Shown: positions 38,850 to 53,200, counted from the first letter of the stretch. The stretch is 64,000 nucleotides of DNA from Sweltsa coloradensis (GCA_024449915.1 JAMZAV010000052.1:868001-932000); one strand, 5' to 3'. The notes: generated from the sequence alone by a model not told the origin. Numbers and translations are program-made.

Positions 38850-40310
38850 CATAGAGAAATTGGATCGTTTACGAAGAGCAGACAGTGGCCCAATTACCGA
38901 CTTGCAGCAACGTCTGTCCTATTGCTGTTGAAAGGGACATATTTGACATGTTCATCACAAATGCATGTGTACCACAAGAGTGTGTTCAGAATATCTTGAA
39001 TGCTGATGAAACTGGTTAGAAACTTTATTAAAGCTACGTCCCTGAACGCATCAATGGAGATGTCAGCCTGTGGGCCCCAGTCAAAAAAAGAACAAGATGT
39101 ACATGTCTGGAAGCAAAACAGCAATTGATAAAGCTTTGTAACTAGACAGTTGACCTGCGACTGCGATATACCAAAAATCTATATGATCACCTGATGATTT
39201 TGAGCTGATAAAACAGAGATATTGACCAAAAGAATGCTGTTGGTAACTTTGAGTTTAAATTAACTTTTTGCTCCAGATGGGTCAATGTTTCCACGTATTG
39301 ACAAATCTAAGCTGATACAATATCTTCAGAAGTTGGCAAATACTGACGAAAGCAATGGGCAGACAGAAACTCCAGGAACCAGTGTGCAACGACCCTTTTC
39401 ATCAACAAATCCGAGAATCACCGTTGTTGACGGAATGGTTCTTCTCCAGAAAATGACGGGAAAAGTAGGTATACTCAAAACAGTAAGAAATCTTGCACAA
39501 AGTTTCAACGAAAGGATTACGAATTTGATATCAACGAACTGATATTCTTCACTCCTGATACAGATATTTTGGTTCTGGCTCTCGCAAACTATGACAAGCT
39601 GTGCAAAAAACGCTACACTCGATGGTATCCGGTATGGTGGACATAGAACCAATCAGGAGAGCTTTAGGCACGGACAAAGCGCAAGCTGCATACCTATATT
39701 CCACGCGTTCACTGAAGCGGACAACGTTGGGAAGTTCTCAGGAATAGGTTACACCAAATGGTTTCAACTGTACTTGAACGCTGATGAAACCGTCCATGGA
39801 AGGTGATCTTCAGTAGGAGGTGAAAGACAAACTGGGAAACTTTGTTTGCTCAATGTACTGTCCGAAAAGTCTCTACATCAGAAGCATACCTGATCTAAGT
39901 TGGCATCTGTTCTGCAAACAACTCGCAGAATGAGAAAGCAAGAAGTTACCACCTACATTTTTTGCACTCGAAGAACACATCAAGCGCGTGCAGATACAAA
40001 GCCAGGTATGGTGTCAAGCCACAGTCATGCAGCAACAGCTTATTGACCCCTCAAAATTCAGTAACTGTAAGGATACAGATGGAGATGCTGCCAGTTACTA
40101 CAAAGGTTCTTCAGCACCACTTCAGCCATCATCGAGTTGGTCAGATGCCAATGCAAAACCAACTGCTCCACGCAAGATGTTCATGTAGAGAAAGAATAAC
40201 TTACATGTACAGAACTTTGATTGTGGGACACCGAATGCGAAAATGACGATGACGGCAGCATTGTTATTGCTGACAGTGACAGTGATGAAGATGAGGTCTA
40301 GTGTAATGAA
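38850..40310 (+). pseudogene. Broken transposon-borne gene with PIN/FEN-nuclease-like motifs
   Basis: Collinear protein fragments appear in shifting frames, interrupted by stops. In order they are VERDIFDMFITNACVPQECV and NILNADETG (38925-39015); ERINGDVSLWAPVKKR (about 39048-39095); ITVVDGMVLLQKMTGK and NLAQSFNER (39420-39525); TPDTDILVLALANYDKLCK (about 39555-39610); IPIFHAFTEADNVGKFSGIG (about 39690-39750); SIPDLSWHLFCKQLAE (about 39885-39930); VQIQSQVWCQATVMQQQ (about 39988-40040); and ELVRCQCKTNCSTQ (about 40133-40175). I recognise these from a widespread, poorly characterised family of metazoan proteins with a Cys-rich C-terminus. The VDGM, TPDTD and ADN...GIG motifs resemble the metal-binding and H3TH parts of FEN1/XPG nucleases. 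That functional reading is inference. At least four frame breaks make the gene dead. Confidence 0.65.
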
Positions 40311-40497
40311 GATAAAGAAGATAATGTTTTCTCAATGCAAATAATTTCATAATTTCACATATACTTAAAATATAATTAATAGCTTTTAACATCCGAAAAG
40401 TATGACTGTAAAAATACTGCGATCAGTACCTTACATTTCATTCTCCTTACTTTTGTGCTACAAATAAATTCAACTACCACTAAACTACTAAAAATTA

Positions 40498-40699
<202 letters not shown>

Positions 40700-40934
40700 A
40701 TTTCTATACTAATCATCATTTGTAACATTCCTATATCCGACAATGAAACACTACTTAAATGACTTGATAATATGTAAACTTCAAGATTTTTATTCAATTT
40801 GTAAATTCGTTCGTTCGACAAATTTATGAAAAGGCAGCATCTTATCAAATGCCACTGTCAAAATTATGTAAGACTTAGATTCATTTTCCTGATTTTAAAA
40901 CATATGCTGTTACTTAAAGAATTCTTATTGCATA

Positions 40935-41642
40935 CGATTGGGAGGCCATTTTTAAATCCAAATGGCCGCTCATGGTAACAATTGATTGTCACGTAATTAA
41001 ATTTTATTTCCAGATTTTAAAACATAGAAAAGAGATTAACGTTACCTTCTACGTCATTGGAAGCCATTCTGTTAAATTCTCTGAGGTGGCCATTTGAAAC
41101 CACAATGGCGACATTGGCAGTAGCAAATTTAATATAGATTTATTTATTTCATGATTTATACTACAAATAAACCTTTACACTTCTATGTCAATTGAAGCCG
41201 AGATATCATGAAATTTCTTTTGACGGTCGCCATTTTAAAATCCAAAAAAAATGGGCGATATGGCAATGTAAACATTTTATAGGTATTTCTGGTTTTAAAT
41301 ATTGTAGTAAACTAAATGAAACTCTCTTGTCATTGGAAGCGTCTTGAATTATAGTGCAAATTTTATTTCTGGTCGCCATGTTTAAATCCAAAAATGGCAC
41401 CATAGTGCATTATGCAAATGTAAACTTTGAATTATATATCTTGGTGTAAATACATAGTAATAACATTAATGAACTCTCTATGTCACTTGGAAGCAATTAT
41501 AGTTGAAATTATATTTGGGTCAGCCATAGTTTAAATATCAAAATGGCAGGCCTTGAAACTGACAAAGTTTACATATTTTTAATTCTGATTTCTAATTTCC
41601 AATTGGTTTGTTAAAAAAATCAGTAAAATTATAGTGAACCTG
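40935..41642 (-). repeat. Right inverted end of the transposon
   Basis: Reverse-complement counterpart of the left end. Aligned landmarks are GGTCGCCATTTTAAAATCC (about 41225), GAAGCCGAGATATCATGAAA (about 41198), TGGTGTAAATACATAGTAA (about 41442) and GGGTCAGCCATAGTTTAAAT (about 41517). Divergence with many small indels implies considerable age. Confidence 0.75.
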
Positions 41643-44600
41643 CTAAAAGTCAACTGTAAGCGGATATTGTTTTCAAAATTAACTATTTGTAACTGTCGAA
41701 GTCTCATTTAGTTATCACAGCGCTATATAAGCCATTGCAGAAAGTTGTTAAACATGGATTTTACCATGACGTATAAGTGTATCAAATAATGATGGGTCAA
41801 CTTTTGCTATTTCACAAAAAATCACCTTCGTTGAGCCAACTGTGTAGAACTTTGTGGTATACACACAAGAAATCATTACATAAAAGATTATATGGCGAGA
41901 ACATTGGTTGAATTGTATATTTTAAGGAGTAAAAAAAAAAAAAAAAACGTGACATATTAGTTTTCATGTTTTGGATTGTGTTTATCTTTAGATATGCTAT
42001 TGATAAAAACAAAATTTCAGATTTACAACGTGTGAAAATCAAAACATAAAAAAAAAAAAAATACTTAAAGCAAATTTTGCTCGTGGTAAAATCCTGACTT
42101 CATTTAAATTCACGGCAGCTGACAGAAAATAGTTGAGAGCTGGCTCATGTTGTAACGTCACTCTTTACTTCATAATAATTTAGTTTTGTGTTATGAATCT
42201 CATTAACTTAAATCCGTCGTTATGTCTTTAAAATAACAGTCACCGTTTTATCACGTTGTTTTTAAAAACCTTTTAACGATATAGTTTTTAAGCTTTTGTG
42301 TTTCCCTTTTCGAAGCCTCGAAAGCAGTTGCATGAAATTTGTTTTGCAGTAAGTCGAGTTTTGGGAAAAGTTTCAGATGGGTTGGGAGGGGGGGGGGGGG
42401 GGGGAGGGGTGATTCACTCCCTGCTCAGTCTATTGTATAGTTCATAGTAAATTTCGAATTCCTTATATATTCACAATGATTAAGGAAACGACAGAACAAG
42501 GAAATTACCTTTTAGATAACTGTCTTTCTCGCGTTTATAATCTTTATTGAACTCTTCAAGAACAGTAATAAAGTTAAGAACCTACTTTGCATTTCAATGT
42601 TTTATGACAAATAGTCTTTCACGACCCTTCTCATCACAAGGCCGTAATAAAGAGACTTGATATTGTCTATCTATTGAGAAATTTAGAAACAAAATTGTTC
42701 TTTGGGAACAATTTCATATTTCCCTCTTCAAGGAATTTATATTTTACTTAACATATTATGTATGTTTTATTGGCGGCTCTCAAAAGTGTAAGAACGACCT
42801 TAAAATCACTCAAGTTTGGTATTTTCATCTTCCTTTAATACACATTAAAATCCTTAATACTTTACTAATATTTTTGTAACCCTTTTTTTAGATACATTTA
42901 TCGCAATACATAAAATAATAATTCTTTCTCTGTTTTATTAGTAGTTTTGTAAAGGATTGCCTCTTATATGAATATAACTCCGAAACTCCTCGGAATATAT
43001 ATATATATAATTTTGAGACAAATGTAAGCAGTGTATCATACAATAAAATTGATGCGGTGTATGTTTGAAACCCCTGAATTAGCTCGGGAGTGATTTTTAT
43101 TTATCTGCCCACCCTTCAATAATCTTCATCCGAGTGTTTGTTCGCACTGCTAACCCTTCAAAACTCCCCCTTGTTTACCCCTTTGGCATTGGAAACTGTG
43201 CAGTTTGAACAAGGTGTCGACGATTCATGAATAAAACCAATTGCATTATAAGCACGATAACACCATACATTAGCTGCATTGTAAAAACGTAGCAACCTAT
43301 TGGTTGCATTTTCTTTAAACAAATTCTTATAAATGTTTATTTCGAGTAGTTACACAACTTCAAAAACACATACTGTCCATTGGAAACTTGAAAGAACGCA
43401 CCTACCGGCTGTACTCGTGGTACTTAGTTCTAACTAGGATTTAGAGAATGAATTTCAGTAAATAGTGGATAACAAAACTGAACCATGTTTTTCTCAAGAT
43501 TGTGGTGCGTGTGTGTGGCCTACCATTGTATTTACTTTTATTTAAATTCACACCATCATCGTCAGATCAGGAACTAATGTGTGATAACTGATAACTTTAT
43601 CAATTATTCCATTTTTTTATATATTGTTCGCCCAATCTACTTTTCCGAATCTATTTTTCTTGTTGTTAAATTACCAATAGATAAATAATTACCACGTCAA
43701 ATCACTCTTGCTCACAATGCAACCGCCTATACTTTAACATTATATTATGCTCAGTGACCTTGACGCATACGTTAGCTAGACCAACGTAAATGTATATTTA
43801 GAAAATATAATAAAATCTAATTTTATACATAAAGCAATAAAAATGACTGGAATAGTGAACCTACCAATCTGCATAAGAAATGATATCATTAATCATACAC
43901 TGGCAAATTTGCTTCAGGGCAATAACTTGCAACGTGTATTATGCGTGCGAAAGACATTGTGATACGTATTCGGAAAGAAAGTGCTAATAAATGTACTCAC
44001 GTAAAAGGAAAATAAGTTTTCTTTTTCCATTAAGTTTTATTGGATCTTATCTTGCGATGTGGCCGGGGGACTTTTCCGTTTTAGTTTTTTTTTTGCGGAG
44101 AATTCGCAAACCCCAATCTTGCTGGCGCCTCCGTTGTTGCCAATTCTCCCTAGCAGGGTTATGTACGCGGACTTACTTACGGACGTACTTTGCTTAACTA
44201 CACACTTGGCATCAATGTTAAGTGTAGCATATAACTGATGAAGATGAGGGTATTGAATTGTGATTACTGAGAGACGAAGATTGTTCCCTTAAACAGATTG
44301 CATGGCTATAATATTGTTCGGGCAGTAGATCCACTCTGTACATCCTTGGCCACTTTATCAATGACCCCGCACGTATGTTTCTCTCGTTCATATATAGGTT
44401 ATATCTTCCGAGTCTCCACTAAATAACTTTACTTTCGATTCGATAGAGTACCTACCATTCATTTCGTTACACCGACTTTAAAATGTGTAAAATGTGTGTA
44501 TACAAATACGCACTAAATTATAATCCTTCTGTTGTGTATCTGTTTATAAGCAAAATCAGATACTAGCGACATTATTATTTGTAGGTATTGAAATTACCCT

Positions 44601-45892
44601 CTAGTGCGAGATAAATGTGTTTTGCTTTTTCGTCCAACGAAAATGTTTAAAATTTAAATAGCACTTTTAAAAAGATTTTACCTAATCACATACATAACAA
44701 TAATATTAGGCCCTAATCGTTTTGCATGAATAATTGCATCTTATAATTCCAATAATTACGATTTTATTTCATGGACGCCAGAATACATTTAATTTTAAAT
44801 TATAATTATGTTTCGAACAATTTTAAAGTAAGTACCGTAACCTAGGCAACAGTTCAGTTGAGTGATTTTATTAAAACTTTTCCGGGTTTATGAGTTGTGT
44901 ATAATTTTAATAATAAATCTTGTCAATTGGACACATGTAAGTCGAGATCCCTAAAAGCGTAATGTTTGTGTCCCAACTCTCTGACTTCACATGAAGTTAT
45001 GACTAATGTGGGAAGAAATCACAGCTGAGACTAAACTATATGAAACGTATTCGGACACTACACTGTGAATAATATTTATTATAGTAACAAAGTGACATTT
45101 CCACTATTTCATCAGTCTTTATCAAACAGTATTAATTAAATAACAAAAGAAGCTTAGATGATGGCCAGAAAGGCTGTGTATAAGTACCAATCGTCGATTT
45201 AAAATGCATTCTAAGTATATAATCTAGCGTCTGTCAATGTATGAAAAGAATATGAGTATTGATGATAATTATCTTTTCAAAATGTCATACAAGCAAACCC
45301 CTTAAACTGCTTTAACTACAAGCCACTCAGATGTGATAATGAGCCAGAAGCGGCTTTAGTAAGTAGTTTGAGCTGCGTTGATGTAATGGCACAGAAGTTT
45401 GCGATGTGAGACTTACAACCAAGTCCCTCACAAACAAAGTACAAAGTCCCTGGAGCTATCTTAACGGTTGTCACTCGGCGTCGATACACTTACTAACGCA
45501 ATATAACATGAAATTAAAGGAAAATGTTTGTCTCTTGTATAGTCTGTTCTGTTCACAAGACTTCGATACCAGTGTCTCCTGTACTGGAATAAGCCCGACA
45601 AATCAAATCCGATAGAGGTAGTCAAACTTTAAACTTACCTCCGGGCAGCGACCACTTCTACCCTGAAAAATACTTCTCACATTCTCAACAACCGCTACTT
45701 TTTCAAATTATCGAAGTACTCGGAAAGTTTTACCAAACATCATAGATTAGGTTACTTATTTTATGTAATAAATAGTTGTACTTTTTTCAATGTCAATTAT
45801 TGTTTCGCTTCCCCCAACCAAATAAATACAAAGGTCTATTGATTGTTAATTTAATTTTAAAATTATATAAACATTTTCTAATATTATGTAAC
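41643..45892. other. No recognisable gene
   Basis: AT-rich DNA with two A-runs (about 41932-41947 and 42048-42060), 17 G at 42388-42404, and a short (TA)n at about 42997-43009. The open frame at 43991-44197 has no known domain. Confidence 0.45.
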
Positions 45893-46540
45893 TTCTATTC
45901 TATTCTATTCTACCAAAGCGTACGAAAACTACTATGGAAAGAGGAAATATCAAACAGATGTAAAATGATATTATACAAAATGTACTTTCTCCCAATTTTG
46001 TCATATGCATCAGTGACATGGACAATAGGAGGAAAGGAAGAGAGCAGACTGCAAGCAGCAGAGATGAAATTCCTAAGAAGTGCGGTGGGCATAACAAAAC
46101 TAGACAAGGTACGAAGCATAACAACAAGAAACAAATTAGGAGTGGAAAGTCTACGAGATAAAATAGGAAGAGAAAGACATGTAAGAAGAATGAAGCAAGA
46201 CAGAATCCCAAGACGAGAATTTGAACGTACATGTGGGGGAGTACGAAGAGTAGGCCGGCCAAGAGATAGATGGCGGGACCAAATAACGCGAAGCGTCGAA
46301 GAAAGAGGGAAAACATGGGATAGGTTAATGAAGAAAGACTCTGGTAGGACAGGAAGAAGTGGAGAGAATTATTAGAAATGCCGGTTTTGGAAGAAAACGA
46401 GGAAGAAGATGAGGGGTGCTGAGCCTGGCTAGCAAGCACTAGAAGATAGCCCGAGAAACTGGTGACTCGTCACCCCCCGACCCGACGAATGTTGGAAAAG
46501 GGTGTTTGATATATATATATATATATATATATGTAACTCT
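45893..46540 (+). mobile_element. 5'-truncated non-LTR retrotransposon (LINE), 3' end only
   Basis: Contains the C-terminal part of a reverse transcriptase (see the nested pseudogene), a short 3' UTR, and a (TA)n tail at about 46508-46532. Heavy 5' truncation and a microsatellite-like 3' tail are typical of CR1/Jockey/RTE-type LINE insertions. A short TTCTATTCTA repeat lies at the 5' junction. No target duplication was identified. Confidence 0.75.
45902..46422 (+). pseudogene. LINE reverse transcriptase C-terminus, frameshifted
   Basis: The reading frame gives MILYKMYFLPILSYASVTWT, then EESRLQAAEMKFLRSAVGIT, KLGVESLRDKIGRERHVRRM, QDRIPRREF and GRPRDRWRDQI. This order is the conserved post-catalytic tail of non-LTR reverse transcriptases found in many arthropod genomes (the YGxETWT-like, RLQAAEMKFLRS and GRPRxRW motifs). 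The catalytic FADD region is missing. Near 46335-46352 the frame shifts. The proper C-terminus (DRKKWRELLEMPV...DEGC, stop at 46420-46422) continues in another frame, while the original frame stops at 46373. The copy cannot encode an active enzyme. Confidence 0.8.
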
Positions 46541-49440
46541 TTGGTGTTGTAAACACTTACTTGACTGAAACATTGAAGTTGAGCATCTAGCATGAGTAAA
46601 TTGACACAGCTAACGTGTTTACGCCTTTCATCATCAAGACATATATTATATTCGTCACAAGCTAAGGGCACACGCTAAACATACTCCGTTATTGCGTAGG
46701 GTGAGGGGGTGGGGGTCAGTGGGTTTATCTTGCGCAAGGTATTATTTAAATTTGTTTTGTGCAAATTCCTATCAAAATAAACAAGACTTTTACGATCTTA
46801 TTGTGTCAAACATGGCGGATGATGGTGACGATGGGTGTGGGATTTATTGTTGACTTGCAGGCATATGCGGGTATGATGTGTTTGAACGACGCACACAGTG
46901 GCCGCGTACATATACTACCTTCCGACTAGTAGCTGGTCTGAAACTGCGCCTCGCTGTCTACACCTCGTGAAATAAACCTTTGGTGGAACACGTCAGGGTA
47001 ATGAGGCACAGGTCATGAAAACCCTTGGATTGCTAGTATTAATTATCGTCAATTATCGTCAATAATAATAATAAGAATATTAACAATTTTAATATATTTT
47101 CGTTTTTCCAAAGTTCTACTGAGTTGTGGATTGATTGTGTGTGTGGGGGGGGGGGGGGATGTCATGTTAATAGATGTTCTTTCCAGAGTCCTCAGACCTA
47201 TTGGAACTGTACCTCCGATTTTCCTAATTTCAAGAAATGCAAAATCCACTTGGGAGTCGATGGGAAACATGAAATTCGTATTTCAAATTGTGTGTAGTCA
47301 CAGTACATACAGTAGTTTCATAAAAAATATCGCACATATGAACATTGCATTGTTGGAAACAGTGTCATGACGAAGCCTATGTCGAGCCGTCAGACACACA
47401 GCACGTGACAAATCGTTTTCGTCTCCCCAAGGAAAACAATTTCTCGACTGGAAGACCTGCGTAAATGTGTTTAAAAGTCATATTTACAAACAAAAAGAAG
47501 GCACATTATTCAACGTCACAACACACCAGGGGGCGCGAGCTGTTTTTCTTGTGCGAAACCAAAGCTGGGGCGTAAACGTCTAGCCTTGAACTATGCCTGC
47601 TCTACGCCATAGTTTATACGGAAGCTGAGTTATTTAGAGCAACCGAATGAGAATATATTTCGTTTAGGGACATTTTCAGAGTTCTGACCTAGCCCGGTAA
47701 AGTAATAATTCAAAGCCACACTTTTCTTACTCAAAGAATCAAATCAGTGCTGTACTCTCCTTGCCTGCGTCGTGACCCCCGACAACTCCTACTTCTTCTT
47801 CACTCAACGTGGGAGTTCGGTGGATGGGTTCTGAGCCGGTAAGCCGGTAAGTCGCCTGCTGGTGCATGATTATATTCACGTGGGTTCAACGTAGGGTTAG
47901 GTTAGGTTCATATCCGGGCTTGGCTTCAACACGACAATATAGACCTAGGTATGAATGTTTGATTTCGCATAGCTAGAAATACTTTATTTTCGTAATTTAC
48001 TTTGTTTTCTTGATTTTTAAAAGCTTGTGCAATTACAACAAAACTGTATAGCATGCCAAACCATATTTATATTAATTTTCATCAATATAAAGTCTAAACT
48101 CATTCATTTTAGTTATTTGACTGAGCATTACCCCAAACTCAATGTATAGAAGCTTTATACTTGAATCCGAAAACAAATGTGGCAGTGCTAACTATGTTAC
48201 GAGAAGACTTCGAGGGCACCCACTTAACACTTCTCAACTGTGATCTGTAATAATAAAGTTATGCTCTTGTAACCGGCAAGGTACCGCGTAAGATTGCGCT
48301 CGGAATAGCAGTGGGGACATGCCCTCGTATTGTGGAGGAACTATGCCACAGTAACGACGAGACACCCACCCATCACATTGTTAAACTATCCGAAGTGTTC
48401 CCACGAGTATTCGACTAGTATGCAGTAGTTACAGTTTCTATGAATGGTTGGCTGCCGAGTCTGACGTGCTGTGTTCTGAAACTGTGACATTTTAAGCCAT
48501 AGACTATGTGAAGGGGTTAATATGTTCCTCGACAAACGTCTCTCACTCACGTATGCGTATTAAATTTTTATTTTATTTACAAATATATTTTCTGTGTGAT
48601 TCGTAAGCCGGAATTAGTAATTACCAATTAAACTTGAGTGGACCTCGATTAATTGTATTGTGGTAACTTCAATGCTAGATTCGCGGACAAAATTTATACA
48701 ATTGCATATTTTATTGAACGAATTGTTTTAACCTAACATACAAAGCATTTCACGCACATATTATTGATAAACTGTAAATATGTATAGTGCATCATAAATC
48801 AAAATATATTTCGGTAGCTCTAAGCTCTATCACGAATTTGAACAAGTGGGAAAGATTGAATGTGGGTGAAAGATCTATTAGTGGCTAAGGGCAGGAGTCA
48901 CCTTGCTATTTTTAAGTGGTGTGAGGGTACCGGAAATTTCGGGTCGGATATTTGGAGGCCTACCCGATACTACAAAAGGTATCTTATTTTTGGCTAACAA
49001 AAAATATATTAAATCGGGTGGTGGATGTGTCGGTCCAGGATTCTCATGCTTAATTGGTGGAGGTGCCGGTCCAGACAATTTTATATTTGTAACGTATACA
49101 CAAATATGTCTATCAAGCAATAGAAAATAAATTGGGAGAAATTCATCGTGTAAGATTCTTTACACATAAAATTAAATTATCCGTTTTCACTTGTAGTATT
49201 ATAACGTTCGTCTTTTTCCTACCCGACCTAACCGACCCGACCCCAAAACTCGAAGCAGCTAAATACTCGCCACAACTGTCCAACCCTCTACCCGCACAGA
49301 CCTAAACGAAATCCTAATGCCGCTTGGTCTTTGCAAAACGGGTCCCTATATTTGCTTTGCTTTGCGCTTACCTTTTTGCATGATTGCGAAATAATAAATC
49401 CATCCAATCAGATGGATTTATAATTTCTGGATTGATTTAC
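46541..49440. other. No recognisable gene
   Basis: Contains 14 G at 47145-47158, a CTCF-like site (listed), and three tandem GGTTA repeats at about 47894-47908, which are too few to be telomeric. Around 48905-49110 a GGTGG.GGTG.CGGTCCAG motif occurs twice in an open frame on either strand, but no domain is recognisable. Confidence 0.4.
47524..47536 (+). promoter_or_regulatory. CTCF-like binding motif
   Basis: CACCAGGGGGCGC, followed by GAG, fits the CTCF core (CCAGNAGGGGGCRS type) closely. CTCF exists in many arthropods as an insulator protein. Single-motif evidence only. Confidence 0.35.
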
Positions 49441-49481
49441 ATCAAATCAATTACACCTACGGGAGTGTTTCTCGATTAATT

Positions 49482-50270
49482 GGATGAGCGAAGCGAAGAC
49501 TTCAATTTCACTGACCCCCAAAAAATTTGGCTCGGGTGTTTTTTTTTTTGTTTGTTTGTTTGTTTGTTTTTTTTTGTTTTTTTTTCTGTCTGTTTGTTAA
49601 CTCTCTACCAGGCAAACGGCATATCCGATCTTAATGAAAATTTGACAGGACCTTCGAAATCTCTGAACTTAGAGGTGTATTGTTTTTGGGTACAATCGAA
49701 GAAATATTTCTCATGAATATCGTACTTTTACGATTTTTTTTCGATTTTTGGGGGCGATATTTTCGTGACATTTGGGCCAAATTTCTGACCAAACGGGTGG
49801 GGCTAAAACATTCATATTATACATGGACATTAAGGTTATGGTGATGTAGTATCTTTTGTAAGAAAAAGTTGAAAAGTTAGCCAGAATTTCATAGAAATAA
49901 AGCTTTTGATATAAGTTTTTTGATTTTTTGGCGATATTTTCGTGACATTTGGGCCAATTCGGGCCCAAACGGGTGGGGCTACAACGTTTATATAATACAT
50001 GGACTTTAAAGGGTTTATAATGATTAGTCCCTTTTTTAAAGAAAAATTTGAAAAAGTTAGCCAAAATTCCATAAAAATAAAGCTTTTAATATAAGTTTTT
50101 TACGGTAAATAATACCAATTGAAAAGGTAACAAAAAAAACTTGACAACAATGACCTACAATGCTAGGCAGCAAAACAAAGCACTTGCAAAAGTAAAGATA
50201 CCCCTCGCAAACTAAAAATTTTAAAAAGCTCACCCATCAACGCGGCGGGATTTTTAGCGTTTTCCTAGTA
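49482..50270 (+). mobile_element. Family A repeat, copy 2 (two internal units)
   Basis: Starts GGATGAGCGAAGCGAAGA and TTCAATTTCACTGACCCCC, then a T-rich tract with (TTTG)n at about 49548-49568. The body is nearly identical to 5690-6180, but the segment with TTCGTGACATTTGGGCC, CAAACGGGTGGGGCTA and TAGAAATAAAGCTTTT is present twice in tandem (about 49755-49920 and 49928-50095). It ends ATCAACGCGGCGGGATTTTTAGCG and CCTAGTA. Just upstream lies CACCTACGGGAGTGTTTC, which also flanks the 3' end of the reverse copy at 36.57 kb. Confidence 0.8.
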
Positions 50271-53200
50271 AAAATTATCATCAGTGAACATTTTCATTTA
50301 ACTTCAGCACACCTTTTCGTATATTTACCACCGTACCACGACGTGTGCCTGCATGACTCAGAAAAGTAAATTCACGTACAACTTTTTCAGTTTAAAAGTA
50401 TTGTGCTGAGGTTAACATCCCAAAAGTTTATCCTTGGGAAAATATCAATTATCATCATGGACTTATTTTTTTATAATAGCAAGTATCGTAATTGGTATGT
50501 ACAATATTGTATACCTAATCTAATTAAAAATGATTTGGTTATATTTCCTATAATTGATTCCAGGCATCGGGAGTTTTTTATCGACTAATTAAAAAGTAAT
50601 TTTAATTGTTACTTATTCTTTTATAATATTCACTAACAAAGTGTTGTTATTTAATTTTTCGTCATTCTATCCTCAATATTACATTCTTCCATGTGTGTAC
50701 CTGAAAAAAAAACGACAATGGCTGTAAAAAAATATATTTAATTGTATCTGAATCGTGCACCAAGTTTTGCAATAGCAAGAAGTGAGACGTTTGAGAAATA
50801 ATTGTCGGTGCTCAGTGGATGTAGAACTTCCGCAAAGTTAACTCATAAAAGTGATACAGCTGTGAAACGAACGTTGTCGTCTAAAACGCAGTGAAACTAC
50901 GTCACAATGCGTTGAACCAATCACGTTTGAAGTCCTTGAAAAGGTCGAGGTCGTCCAAGGTTGTCCGGTGACCTCGAATGACCTGGCGTCGCGTTGCAAG
51001 CGGCGTGCTCTCTGATTGGTTGTCGCCTACCGGGTCATCCCCCCCCTCCTCTCATCTTGTAAGCTTGCCTGCATCCTGGACCTACTGCTACGCGATCAAT
51101 AAGAACGATTCGCCGGCATCTCGTATACTATCATCATCTGGAGGGGGATGTAGTTTAGTTGGACTTGGAGTCTTATCCGGGGCGTCAATGAGCTAGTTCA
51201 TTCATGCAGACTGTAAGCGATATGTAGGGCAAGTCTTAGCTAAAGGATTGTCGTCAACTCTATCCGAAAGTAAAATATAGGTAGGATTTCTAAAAAAAAT
51301 CTCTCAAACCGGCTCAAATGGAAAACTTGTCAAATAAATTGTACACTTAGTCACGGACGAATTCGTCTATACATTTTTAAATAACTGAGTTAGTTTATTT
51401 TTTGATGACTAATTTTTTGTTATGGGCATTTTCTGTTATGCATAACAAAATAGTTTTCGCCTAAACAACAATTGTAATACATTTACTTTTAATTCTTGAC
51501 TCATGTAAGATGTATTGCCTATAGGCTTCTTCACAAAAATACTCTTCTTAGAATAGCTAAATATAAAATATTATATTCTGTAAAGGTCTGCCCTGAACAA
51601 TACGACCATGCAGTTGTTGGATATAAAAGTACAGAGGACTTTTGGAAAACTATTATATCCAAGCAGATGATTGGATTCATCTCCCAAGAGGGTGGATTAT
51701 ACCATCCTGCATTTCCACTTTTAAAATTAAATTATATTTTCATTTCCAGGCAACCTCTTCGAGGTTTCCTAGGATCTCTTGCACTTTTTATTTTTGTAGT
51801 TTTCATTTTCTTATGTGTATTGCGTATTAGTTTTAGTTTTATACTTCGCCTATGCACCATCTATTTTGCTTCCGTATACACCGCTTGTATAGGCCTATAC
51901 TTATGAGTTGAACGATCTCCAATATATTGTAAAACCTTTACACGTAGATAATCATCTATTTATCATCCAAACTTTGTTAAAATTATTAGTAATGTGTAAT
52001 ACATAGTTGCCACGTAGAAACTGTATATGTTTGAAACCAAGTCCCCCCCCCCCTACAGCACAATACATTTTTGAAGTGTTCTTAAGAATAAATTGTAATC
52101 CCTCAAATGTCGAGTTTTTCAACCGAGGCTTTTCTCGGGTGCTTCAGCATTTGACTGCGTGGATGAACATTTATCAAGAGACTTGACAAGCAAACACGAA
52201 AGACGTCGTGCAAAACACTCAAATTTGATTAGGAAGAAGCCGAAAACGTTTAACCCTTTCTGTCGGTTTTCAGTCCATAATTGAATTGGTGGTATTTTCT
52301 TAGCTCAGTAGGTACACAATTTAAAAACAAAGTCAATTTCTGAATTCGGTTAAGAATGTGTTATTGAATAATAGAGTAGACCAGTGTATATAACAAAAAT
52401 TTACTTTAAAAAAAATATGTAGAATCAACATGTTAAAAATGAATCTAATTATGTACTAATTAATGGGAATTTGTTTTTTAAAGCTGTAAAATAAAGTTCT
52501 CCTCTGAAAATTAGTCGTGGACTGAGCGAGTTGACTCTAGAACTATTGCACTCATTATATTTATTAACCGTCATGGAAAAGAATTAACCAATCTATAATT
52601 ATTCATCAATATATTGATTTATAGCACAGTTGTTACATTATTAACCAGTACAACGACCGAAATTGTTACTATAGTCATAAAAAATCCTAATATGACTTAA
52701 AATATAGTATTCAAATTGCTCTAATTTGTAAATTGAATTAAATCCATGAAATAATGGTGCTTTCATGTCAACGAAAGTCATTTTTGAAAGGTTTACCTTC
52801 AAAGTTTTGAGTTGTATTATTTAAAACTCAACGGACTTAATCCGCTAGAAGTCATTGAAAAATAAATGTAAGGGAAACCTTTATGAATAGAATATTTTGT
52901 GAAAGCCACCATTATGAAATTCACCCCTTTAAACTTAAAAAAAGGACCACTATTCTATTCAAACCATAGGCTACCATATGCTACATAGGAATTGGCTAGC
53001 TTGACGATGGCTTGTCTATTGAATGTTTGCAACCTTGGCGCTTCAAATTGGATTGTCACACCCGCCCTATGCACTTTGTCCATCAGTTAAAACTTTTAAA
53101 ACGTCTTCTTGTATTTGAACAACCTTCTCAGACGATCAAACTCGCGAGTTTTGTTGCTGTTCTGAAACCTGGCAACCTACATGCAGACAAGATGGCCGCC

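Noticed and set aside
45900..46439. Long minus-strand open frame opposite the LINE fragment, rich in Leu/Phe
   Set aside because: It is the antisense shadow of the purine-rich reverse transcriptase sequence; its apparent membrane-protein look is an artefact.
47894..47908. GGTTAGGTTAGG, TTAGG-like telomere motif
   Set aside because: Only about three units in interior DNA; too short to be a telomere or a clear interstitial array.
51496..51906. 136-codon open frame with hydrophobic C-terminal half
   Set aside because: No recognisable family; the hydrophobic stretch comes from T-rich DNA. Could be an exon, but nothing in the sequence supports it.
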